In this document: positions 52,887 through 60,805 of the stretch, piece after piece
Layout of the letters: every line of letters starts with the position of its first letter
How positions within the stretch are numbered: position 1 is the stretch's first letter
Source: Bradyrhizobium lupini
GTDB taxonomy: Bacteria > Pseudomonadota > Alphaproteobacteria > Rhizobiales > Xanthobacteraceae
NCBI RefSeq assembly: GCF_040939785.1
Contig: NZ_CP162553.1
Location: 6,157,001-6,221,000, forward strand
Length of the DNA: 64,000 nt
Direction: 5' to 3'
Notes under the pieces: generated by a model
Seen by the model: the letters and a program-made list of their open reading frames with translations, nothing else
Told to the model about the DNA's origin: nothing
Database searches by the model: none
Position numbers and translations under genes: made by a program

Positions 52887-54062
52887 TTAGTTCGCCGCCT
52901 TGCAGTCCTTGGCGTAGCGGTCGCCGTAATTCTCAAAGACTTTCTGAACGATCTCGGTCTGGAACTTGCCGTCCGCGCGCTTGGCGACCTTGGTCAGATA
53001 GAAATCCTGGATCGGATAACCATTGGTGTTGAACTTGAAGGCGCCGCGCAGCGAGGTGAAGTCGGCCTTTTTCAGAGCGGCCGCGACCGCATCTTTGTTC
53101 GAGAGATCGCCCTTCACGGCCTTGACGGCGCTGTCGATCAGCATCGCGGCATCATACGCCTGGAAGGCGTAGGTGCCGGGCACGCCGTTAAAGGCGGCCT
53201 CGTAGGCGGCGACGAACTTCTTGTTCTGGGGATTGTCGAGATTGGGCGCCCAGTTCGCGCCGCCGAACATGCCGACCGCCGCATCCTGTTGCGCCGGCAA
53301 GGTCGATTCATCCACCGTGAAAGCGGAGAGCACCGGAATGCTGTCGGCGAGGCCGGCCTGCTTGTATTGCTTGACGAGATTGACCCCGAGGCCGCCGGGC
53401 ATGAACGTGAAGAGCGCATCCGGTTTCTGCGATGAAATCTTGGAAAGCTCCGGCTGGAAGTCCAGCGTGTTGAGCGGCATGTAGGATTCCTCGACGATCT
53501 CACCCTTGTAGTCGAGCTTGAAGCCGGCGACCGAGTCCTTGCCAGCCTGATAATTCGGCACCATCAGATACATGCGCTTGTAGCCACGATCCTGCGCGAC
53601 CTTGCCGAGGATTTCGTGCACCTGATCGTTCTGATACGAGGTCACATAGAAGAACGGGTTGCAGTCCTTGCCGGCAAAAGTGGATGGGCCGGCATTGGGG
53701 CTGATCAGGAAGGTTTTCGATTCCGTCACCGGCCGGTGGATCGCCTGAAGGATGTTGGAGAAGACCGGGCCGACCACGAAGTCGACCTTGTCGCGCTCCA
53801 GAAGCCCCTTGACCTTGGTGACCGCTGCGTCCGGCTTCAATTCGTCGTCGACCACTACGACCTCGACTTCGCGGCCGCCCATCTTGCCGCCGAGATCCTT
53901 GACCCCGAGCGCAAAGCCGTCGCGAACCTGTTGGCCGAGTGCAGCGGCGGGTCCCGACAGGGTCACGATCACCCCCAGCTTGATCTTCTCCTGGGCGAGG
54001 GAAGGACTCACCGCGGTGCCAAGCAGCAAGGCGGCTGCGGCCAACGTCATTTGCGTCTTCAT
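52887..54062 (-). CDS. Branched-chain amino acid-type (LivJ) ABC binding protein
   Basis: Periplasmic protein of 391 residues. The signal peptide ends near AVSPSLAQEK, followed by KLGVIVTLSGPAAALGQQVRDGFALGV, the LivJ/UrtA type I fold. ATG 54062 is used. In aromatic clusters such proteins often bind benzoate derivatives instead of amino acids, which fits the adjacent MarR and CoA-ligase genes. No Liv permease or ATPase is in the window, so it must work with components encoded elsewhere. Confidence 0.9.
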   Translation of the reverse strand: MKTQMTLAAAALLLGTAVSPSLAQEKIKLGVIVTLSGPAAALGQQVRDGFALGVKDLGGKMGGREVEVVVVDDELKPDAAVTKVKGLLERDKVDFVVGPVFSNILQAIHRPVTESKTFLISPNAGPSTFAGKDCNPFFYVTSYQNDQVHEILGKVAQDRGYKRMYLMVPNYQAGKDSVAGFKLDYKGEIVEESYMPLNTLDFQPELSKISSQKPDALFTFMPGGLGVNLVKQYKQAGLADSIPVLSAFTVDESTLPAQQDAAVGMFGGANWAPNLDNPQNKKFVAAYEAAFNGVPGTYAFQAYDAAMLIDSAVKAVKGDLSNKDAVAAALKKADFTSLRGAFKFNTNGYPIQDFYLTKVAKRADGKFQTEIVQKVFENYGDRYAKDCKAAN

Positions 54063-54205
54063 GATCTGTCCCCCGTGACAACAGGACTTGCGCTGCAAGC
54101 CGCTACTCCAATCCAAGTTTATGCCGATGATTGCTGCCGCGGCAAGCGAGCTCAAAGCGTCGTCATCCGGCGGGCAGCGGTGCATGCAAGTGGCGCGCCA
54201 ATTAT

Positions 54206-54286
54206 TTGAAGCCTAAAGAAATCGGCATGCGGTTGATTGTTGCGGCTTTACGCTTGCAGCCGGCGTCGATTTATTTGAAGCTCAAA
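54206..54286. promoter_or_regulatory. Two MarR-box-like sites between the Liv binding protein and marR genes
   Basis: TTGAAGCCTAAA (54206) and TTGAAGCTCAAA (54275) lie in the divergent promoter, 69 bases apart. They would allow the MarR protein to control itself and the binding-protein/cupin pair. Confidence 0.65.
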
Positions 54287-54312
54287 ACGTGGGGGATCCG
54301 TGCCGGGCGCCA

Positions 54313-54831
54313 ATGCCGGCCGTGAGTGACTGCATCAACATGCTCGATTCCGAGACCAAGGCCGTCGAAACTCCGGAGGATCACGCCGAAGAGCTTCGGC
54401 TGTGGCTGCGCCTCTTGACCTGCACGACCCTGATCGAGGGCGAGGTTCGTGGCCGGTTGCGACAGCGCTTCGACGTCACATTGCCCCGTTTCGACCTGAT
54501 GGCGCAGCTCGACAAGGCACCCGACGGCATGACGCTGTCCGACGTCTCCAAGCGCATGATGGTCTCGAACGGCAACGTCACCGGTCTGGTCGAGCGCCTC
54601 GTGGAATCCGGTCATCTCGACCGCCGCACGTCGGAGACCGACCGCCGCGTCCAGGTGATCCGGCTGACTAAACTCGGTCGCGGCGAGTTTCGCAGAATGG
54701 CCGCGGAACACGAAACTTGGATCGCCGATCTCTTCGCCGATCTGACGCCGAAGGATGTGCGCGAATTGATGCGGCTGCTCGCCAAGACCAAGGCATCGGC
54801 GCAGAAATCAGCCGCTCGCCGCCGGGCTTAG
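54313..54831 (+). CDS. MarR-family transcriptional regulator, 172 aa
   Basis: Winged-helix repressor. The recognition region reads GMTLSDVSKRMMVSNGNVTGLVERLVESGHLDRRTSETDRRVQVIRLTKLG, the MarR signature with the DRR wing. Helices for dimerisation flank it. ATG 54313 is chosen; 54340 is an alternative. MarR proteins of aromatic pathways usually respond to the CoA thioester of the substrate. Six matching motif copies around the cluster suggest it is the local regulator. Confidence 0.9.
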   Translation: MPAVSDCINMLDSETKAVETPEDHAEELRLWLRLLTCTTLIEGEVRGRLRQRFDVTLPRFDLMAQLDKAPDGMTLSDVSKRMMVSNGNVTGLVERLVESGHLDRRTSETDRRVQVIRLTKLGRGEFRRMAAEHETWIADLFADLTPKDVRELMRLLAKTKASAQKSAARRRA

Positions 54832-54912
54832 GTCCGCGGCTGAGGCACCCGCCAATACCGTTGCCGCCGGAAAAGCACGGGATGCCCAAAATCCGCTATT
54901 GCGCGAAATTGC

Positions 54913-54924
54913 TTTAAGCCTAAA
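54913..54924. promoter_or_regulatory. MarR-box-like site upstream of the 2-aminobenzoate-CoA ligase-like gene
   Basis: TTTAAGCCTAAA lies 52 bases before the ATG at 54977 and equals the inverse of the 48697 site over all 12 bases. Confidence 0.65.
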
Positions 54925-54976
54925 ATGTTTCCGAGTGAGTGCTGCCGGGTGCTTTCCATGCTGAAAGGAGCGTGCG

Positions 54977-56668
54977 ATGGCCAACGCCGCCAAGGTTCAA
55001 ATCTCGGGCTCGCATGACGACAATGCCGCGACAGCCCATGTCGATGCGTTCGCGCGGCAGCATCTTCCGCCACGCGAGCTCTGGCCGGAATTCATCTTCA
55101 CACGACCGGAACTGCAATATCCGCCCCGCCTGAACTGCGTCAGCTATTTCCTAGACCGCTGGGTCGAGCAGGGACATGGCGACGCTGCCTGCGTGATCAG
55201 CCCCGCCGTCAGCTACACCTATCGTGAGCTGCAGACGCTCGTGAACCGCATCGCCAATGTGCTGGTCGGCAAGCTTGGTCTCGTCACCGGCGGGCGCGTG
55301 CTGCTTCGCTCGGCCAACAATCCGATGATGGTCGCGACGTATCTGGCGGTGATCAAGGCCGGAGGCATTGTGGTGGCGACGATGCCGCTGTTGCGCGCCA
55401 AGGAGCTGTCCTATCCGATCCAGAAGGCGGAGATCACACTCGCGCTCTGCGATGGCAAGCTCGCCGAGGAAATGGAGAAAGCGAAAGCCGCAGCCCCCAG
55501 CCTCAAGCGCGTGGTCTATTGGGGCACCGGCAGTGGCGACTCGCTCGAGGCGCTGATGGGGGATGCAAGTCCGGAGTTCAAAGCTGTCGATACTGCATCC
55601 GACGACGTCTGTCTGATCGCTTTCACGTCGGGCACGACCGGCGATCCCAAGGGCACCATGCATTTCCACCGTGACATGCTGGCGGTCTGCGATGGTTATG
55701 CGCGCAACATCTTGCGGGCGGAGCAGACGGATCGCTTCGTCGGCTCGGCACCGCTCGCCTTCACGTTTGGCTTCGGCGGCGTGCTGTTTCCGATGCACAT
55801 CGGCGCCTCCTTTGTCGTTCTGGAGAAGACGGCGCCCGACGACATTCTGAATGCGATCGAGCAGTACAAGACCACGGTCTGTTTCACCGCGCCGACTGCG
55901 TACCGGGCGATGATTGGCAAGCTTCCGGGCCGCGATATTTCCTCGCTTCGCAAATGCGTGTCCGCCGGCGAGACGCTGCCCAAGCCGACATTCGACGCCT
56001 GGCTGAAGGCGACCGGCATCAAGCTGATGGACGGCATCGGCTCGACCGAGCTGCTGCACATCTTCATCAGCGCGACCGAGGACGAGATCCGCCCCGGTGC
56101 GACGGGCAAGCCGGTGCCGGGGTATGAAGCGAAGATCGTCGACGATTCCGGCAATGATTTGCCGCCGGGCACGATGGGACGGCTCGCGGTCCGCGGGCCG
56201 ACCGGATGCCGCTATCTCGCCGACGAGCGGCAGCGCAAATACGTCCAGAACGGCTGGAACATCACGGGCGACACCTATCTGATGGATAGCGACGGCTATT
56301 TCTGGTATCAGTCGCGCTCGGACGACATGATCGTGTCGGCCGGCTACAACATCGCAGGCACGGACGTCGAGGCGGCGCTGCTCACGCATCCCTCCGTCGT
56401 CGAATGCGGGGTCGTCGGCGCGCCAGACGAGGCGCGCGGCATGATCGTGAAGGCCTATGTCGTTGCCGCGCCGGGCGTAACGCCGGATGCCGAGCTCGTG
56501 GCTGCGTTGCAGGAGCATGTCAAACGCGAGATCGCGCCATACAAATATCCGCGCGCGATCGAGTTCGTGACGCAGCTACCGAAGACCGAGACCGGCAAAC
56601 TAAAGCGCTTTGCCCTGCGGCAACTGGCGCAGACTGCGGTGCCGTCCTCCGGCGTCGCGGCGGAATGA
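54977..56668 (+). CDS. 2-Aminobenzoate-CoA ligase-type AMP-binding protein, 563 aa
   Basis: Adenylate-forming ligase of the benzoate-CoA ligase group. The N-terminus LPPRELWPEF and YPPRLNCVSYFLDRWVEQGHGD resembles aminobenzoate ligases. Motifs are IAFTSGTTGDPKGTMHFH, GIGSTELLHIFIS, GWNITGDTYLMDSDGYFWYQSRSDDMIVSAGYNI, and the catalytic Lys in PKTETGKLKRF. It would start the pathway by making the CoA thioester used by the fused hydroxylase at 48742. The substrate is inferred from similarity and context. Confidence 0.85.
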   Translation: MANAAKVQISGSHDDNAATAHVDAFARQHLPPRELWPEFIFTRPELQYPPRLNCVSYFLDRWVEQGHGDAACVISPAVSYTYRELQTLVNRIANVLVGKLGLVTGGRVLLRSANNPMMVATYLAVIKAGGIVVATMPLLRAKELSYPIQKAEITLALCDGKLAEEMEKAKAAAPSLKRVVYWGTGSGDSLEALMGDASPEFKAVDTASDDVCLIAFTSGTTGDPKGTMHFHRDMLAVCDGYARNILRAEQTDRFVGSAPLAFTFGFGGVLFPMHIGASFVVLEKTAPDDILNAIEQYKTTVCFTAPTAYRAMIGKLPGRDISSLRKCVSAGETLPKPTFDAWLKATGIKLMDGIGSTELLHIFISATEDEIRPGATGKPVPGYEAKIVDDSGNDLPPGTMGRLAVRGPTGCRYLADERQRKYVQNGWNITGDTYLMDSDGYFWYQSRSDDMIVSAGYNIAGTDVEAALLTHPSVVECGVVGAPDEARGMIVKAYVVAAPGVTPDAELVAALQEHVKREIAPYKYPRAIEFVTQLPKTETGKLKRFALRQLAQTAVPSSGVAAE

Positions 56669-56681
56669 GAAGGATAGAAAA

Positions 56682-57146
56682 TTGTCAGTGACCACGCCGA
56701 AAGGCCCGCACCTCGCGGTGCTGCCAACAACAGCCGAGGATGAAACCCGCTCCAGGGCGCAGGTGCTCCAGCCGTCCGGTTGGCCGATACCGAAAGGCTA
56801 TGCCAACGGCATGGCCGCCGAGGGACGCATCGTCGTCACTGGCGGCGTCATCGGCTGGGATGACGAGGAGCGTCTCGCGGAGGGTTTTGTCGCGCAAGTG
56901 CGCCAAACCCTAGGCAACATCGCCGCGATCCTCGCGGAGGCCGGCGCGCAGCCAGAGCATCTGGTGCGCCTGACCTGGTACGTCGTCGACATGGAGGAGT
57001 ACCTGGCGAACCTGAAAGAGCTCGGCAAGGCCTACCGCACCATCTTCGGCGCGCACTATCCGGCGATGGCGCTGGTTCAGGTCGTCCGACTCGTCGAGAA
57101 GGCGGCGCGCGTCGAAATCGAAGCCACCGCCGTCATTCCGCGCTGA
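56682..57146 (+). CDS. RidA-family (YjgF/YER057c/UK114) enamine/imine deaminase, 154 aa
   Basis: The RidA fold is shown by GYANGMAAEGRIVVTGGVIG, FVAQVRQTLGNIAAILAEAGAQPEHLVRLTWYV and the C-terminal VEIEATAVIPR. RidA proteins hydrolyse enamines and imines. 2-Aminobenzoyl-CoA hydroxylation and reduction give a cyclic enamine (2-amino-5-oxo-cyclohexenoyl-CoA), so this protein is a good candidate for releasing ammonia. The start appears to be TTG 56682, seven bases after AAGGA; GTG 56688 is less well spaced. Confidence 0.85.
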   Translation: MSVTTPKGPHLAVLPTTAEDETRSRAQVLQPSGWPIPKGYANGMAAEGRIVVTGGVIGWDDEERLAEGFVAQVRQTLGNIAAILAEAGAQPEHLVRLTWYVVDMEEYLANLKELGKAYRTIFGAHYPAMALVQVVRLVEKAARVEIEATAVIPR

Positions 57147-57197
57147 ACCGACGGCTGGCCCAGCTCGTCTTTTTTAGGTTCGCCTTGGCGAGATCAC

Positions 57198-58169
57198 CTA
57201 GTCCTCAGGCTCCGCATCCGGCGCAAGATCGGCGGAGCGGAACGGCTTGGCCTTGTCGAGTTTCCGGTAGGCGCGCGAGGCGGTCCGCAACAGTTTCTTT
57301 TCGCGCTTGCGGTTGAGGAAGCGAATGCCCGCCTCGGGAACGGCCTCGTTCAATGACGCCGCCAAGGTTTGCCCTCGCGCATCGTCATTCAATCGCCCGA
57401 GGGACTTTTGCGCCTTGCGCAATTGCTTGAGGATCGACTGCTGTTTTGTCAGCGACTCGTCTGCGAACAGGTCCTCGAGCGACTCGATCGAATAGGTCAG
57501 CCGTTTGTTGAGAAGCCGCAGCTTGTGCCGTTTCTCGACATCGAGCTTGCGGAGCTTGCGTGCTTTCTTCAGCAGCGTCTTTTCCCATTCCGTGAGTTTC
57601 GCTGTTGCGTGGCCGGCGAGCGTGCAGCGGCGTAGCCTGATAGCTTCCTTGCTGCGCCGGGTCGACCAGGGGCCGCTCTCGATCCAGGCTGACGTCTGCG
57701 CGACGAGATGGCGATACCGCGCGGATTGCAGCGCGCGCGCCAACTGGCGATGGCTCTCGGCGCGCTTCTCGTCCCAGTGCTGGAGCTCGGCAATCACGGT
57801 CAACTCGCCGCCACTTTCGGCGATGACCCGCTCGATCGCCACGTCGAGGTCCCGCACCATGCCGAGCTGGCTGTTCAGCCATTTCAGTTCGGTCCAGACC
57901 TCCGGCCGAAGGGCGTCATCGACCATCGGCGAGAAGAAGCGGATGGCGGTGCGCAGATGCGTCAGTGCAATCCGGATCTGGTGCAGTGCCTCGGGATCGC
58001 CACGGCAGGTGCCGTCATGCTGGGCGCGAACGGCGGCGAGGTGACGGCGGGCGATGATCCGGAACGCCGTGTCGCAGACCATGCCGGGGCTGAGGCGGCC
58101 GGGCAGGGCATTGCGCCTCGCCGCAGGCTTGACGCGCGCGGCCGTCGAACTCGTGCTGGGTCGCGCCAT
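57198..58169 (-). CDS. CHAD-domain protein, 323 aa
   Basis: CHAD domains are helical, His- and Arg/Lys-rich and bind polyphosphate. Here HQIRIALTHLRTAIRFF (about residues 63-79) is the conserved first motif, with LGMVRDLDVA and many basic residues in the second half (KARKLRKLDVEKRHKLRLLNKRL). There is no CYTH partner domain. It may associate with polyphosphate granules. It is 12 bases downstream of the APH/P-loop gene and likely cotranscribed. Confidence 0.88.
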   Translation of the reverse strand: MARPSTSSTAARVKPAARRNALPGRLSPGMVCDTAFRIIARRHLAAVRAQHDGTCRGDPEALHQIRIALTHLRTAIRFFSPMVDDALRPEVWTELKWLNSQLGMVRDLDVAIERVIAESGGELTVIAELQHWDEKRAESHRQLARALQSARYRHLVAQTSAWIESGPWSTRRSKEAIRLRRCTLAGHATAKLTEWEKTLLKKARKLRKLDVEKRHKLRLLNKRLTYSIESLEDLFADESLTKQQSILKQLRKAQKSLGRLNDDARGQTLAASLNEAVPEAGIRFLNRKREKKLLRTASRAYRKLDKAKPFRSADLAPDAEPED

Positions 58170-58181
58170 TTGCAGATTGCC

Positions 58182-59713
58182 TTACTTGCTCTCGGCGATC
58201 GCGTCCCGGCAGTTCTGGAGCGTCTGCTCTTGCGTCCCGGATGCATCGATGGTCGCCCAACCGACATGGCCGATATTATAGTGCTCTTGCAGCGCGGCAA
58301 CCTCTTGCGTGGCGTCGGATGCGTCGCCCCGGCGGCCTCCGATCCGCGCCTGCCGGATCGCGAGGTCTGCAACCAGAAACAGGCCGCTCAGTGGCACGTT
58401 ACGCTCGCGCGCCAGTGGGGCAACCGCGTCTCGTTCGTCCTCACGGGCGAACACGCCGTCGATGATTGCTGAATGGCCTTGCGCCAGCACCCGCCCGGCG
58501 TGCTGAGCCAATATCTCGTAAACGCGGGCCGTGACCTCCGGTGTGTATGCGGATGCCGGCAGCCGGTCCGTTTCCTCCACCCCGAACATCTGCTTGCGGA
58601 CGAGGTCGCTGCGCAGCACGACGGCGCCCGGCTGCGGCGTAACGTCGGGCGCGAGCGCGCGTGCCAAAATCGTCTTTCCGGTGCCTGACAGCCCGCCGAT
58701 TGCAATCAGTCGGGGAGCGGGCGGCTGGATCAGCGCGCGGGCGAGGCCAAAATAGCGCCGTGCCCCGTCGAGAAGGCCCGGATCACCGGAATGCGGCGGC
58801 TTCAGCCGTGCCAGCGCGACCTGAGCGCGGATCGCCGCCCGGACAGACATGAACAGCGGCAGTGCGGAGAGCGCGTCGAGATTTTCGACCGGAGTCGCGG
58901 CGAGATAGCGGTTCAGCACGATATTGGCCGCGCGTGGCTCATCGTGGTGCAACAGGTCCATCAATCCGAATGCGAGATCGTAGAGCACGTCGGTGGTTGC
59001 CATCTGGGCGTCGAATTCGATGGCGTCGAACAGCACCGGCTTCTCGTCGATCGACACGATGTTCGCAAGATGCAGGTCGCCATGGCAGCGGCGCACGAAG
59101 CCTTGACGGCCGCGCTCCTCCAGCAAAGGCCGGAGGCGGAGGAGCATTGCGTGCGAGTCTCGCCGAGTTCTGCGATCTCTTCGGTTTCGAAATGATTGCC
59201 GGTCCGCAGGCCATTGCTGTTGCCATCGATCAGGCCGGGGATGGCGGAAACCCATGCGTTGCCGTCGGCGCGAACAGCCTGCGCATGCGAAGCCGCGATC
59301 GCGTCGGCGACGGCCGAGGCAAAAGTGTCGTCCAGCGCTCCGGCCTTGGCCAGATGATCCAGCGTCCGGCTTTCGTCGAAGCGCAACATCTCGACCGCAT
59401 ACTCGATCGGACGGCCGCTTCCGTCCACCTTCACCGATCCATCGGGCTCTTCCGTGATCGCCACGACGCGGTGATAGATCTGCGGCGCCAGCGGCCGGTT
59501 GATCCTGATCTCCTCCTCACACGCCGCCTTGCGCTTCTCGAGCGTGGAGTAATCGAGGAATGGAAACTGCACGGCGCGCTTGATTTTCAGGGCGCGTCTG
59601 CCTTCGAGGAAGACCGAAGCGGCGTGCGTATCGATCCGCCTCACGTTCGGATGACCCGCGGAATTGGTGAGCGCCGCAAAGATCCGGTCCTGGGTCGGAG
59701 AATCGTCTGTCAT
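58182..59713 (-). pseudogene. Aminoglycoside phosphotransferase-like/P-loop kinase fusion, frameshifted
   Basis: Residues 1-330 of the restored protein are an APH-like domain (CHGDLHLANIVSIDEKPVLFDAIEFD is the catalytic loop and metal site). The C-terminal part is a P-loop domain (LIAIGGLSGTGKTILARALA) related to zeta-toxin/AAA-type kinases. The two halves are in different frames: HFETEEIAELGETRT leads, with one missing base near 59165, into MLLRLRPLLEERGRQGFVRR. The fused architecture is common in this group of bacteria. Either a sequence error or a recent loss. Start ATG 59713. Confidence 0.82.
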
Positions 59714-59905
59714 TCCAGCTGGTACGTCCAGATGCGTCGGAAGGCGGCCCGCCGGCAATCAGGGTAATCCATAGAAGCAGATCGCGGCCAGTCCTTGACT
59801 TCGGTCAACGCCTGTCCCCTTCCGACCGGTCGGAGTTCCCGGGCTTGACGAGGATCAAGCGTCCCGACCAAAGCCGGCCTATTCTGGTGGTCAAGGAGAA
59901 TCCCG

Positions 59906-60736
59906 ATGCCCATCAAGGACGTCTTTCTGCCGCTCGTCGGCCAGCCACGCGGCCCGGCCCTTGCTGCGATCGAGAAATGCGTGGCCGTTGCCGCCGACCT
60001 CGGCGCCAGGATCACCGCGCTGGCACTCGAGGAGGATGTCTTCGTGCGGCCGAAGGTGATGCTCCCCGATGCGGCCGAGGCAAACGGGTCGGTTGGCGCG
60101 GGCGACAGTCAGCACCTCCTGGACGCGTTCACCCGTGCAACCTCCCGCACCGGCATTCGCGCTCAAAGCCGGTCGGCCAAGGTGCCGGCAGACCAGATCG
60201 CGTCAGTCCTGGCCGAGCACGGACGCTTCAGCGATCTCACGCTGCTCCCCGTGACGCCACACGACAGCCGAACGGAGCACATCATCGAGACGCTGCTGTT
60301 CGAATCCGGCCGGCCAGTGCTGCTTTGCCCGGAGCAGCATGTGGACGAGCTGCGCCCGGAATTCGAGAACGTCATGATTGCCTGGGACCACTCCGCGCGT
60401 GCGGCGCGTGCGGTCGGCGACGCGCTGCCTATCCTTCAGGCAGCAGCCCTGGTCCGCGTGGTGACCGTGGCGGACGACAAGTCCGACGCGATCGTGCAAT
60501 CCGGCACGGCTCTCGTCGATCATTTGAGGGAACACGGGGTCTACGCCTCGTTCGAAACCGCGAAGGGTAACGGCAGCTCGATCGGCAAGGTGCTCGGAAG
60601 CTGGGCGAATTCCCATGCCATCGATGCAATCGTGATGGGCGCCTACCATCATTCGCGCCTGAACGAGATCGTTTGGGGCGGTGTGACAAAGACCGTCATT
60701 GGCGAACCACCGTGCTGGGTTATGCTCTCGTACTAG
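59906..60736 (+). CDS. Universal stress protein (UspA family), tandem domains, 276 aa
   Basis: Two Usp-like domains: residues 1-145 are degenerate, and residues 150-276 hold ENVMIAWDHSARAARAVGDALPIL and the nucleotide-loop-like end IDAIVMGAYHHSRLNEIVWGGVTKTVI. The family's GxxG-x(9)-G(S/T) pattern is altered, so ATP binding is uncertain. A good AAGGAG site precedes the ATG. It is followed by the ADP-forming synthetase-GNAT gene, a pairing consistent with a low-energy stress response. Confidence 0.85.
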   Translation: MPIKDVFLPLVGQPRGPALAAIEKCVAVAADLGARITALALEEDVFVRPKVMLPDAAEANGSVGAGDSQHLLDAFTRATSRTGIRAQSRSAKVPADQIASVLAEHGRFSDLTLLPVTPHDSRTEHIIETLLFESGRPVLLCPEQHVDELRPEFENVMIAWDHSARAARAVGDALPILQAAALVRVVTVADDKSDAIVQSGTALVDHLREHGVYASFETAKGNGSSIGKVLGSWANSHAIDAIVMGAYHHSRLNEIVWGGVTKTVIGEPPCWVMLSY

Positions 60737-60805
60737 GCGGATCGCCAGTTTATCGGCCTGATCGTCAACCATCGGAACCGCCACCGACCGGGCGCATTTG
60801 CTTTC

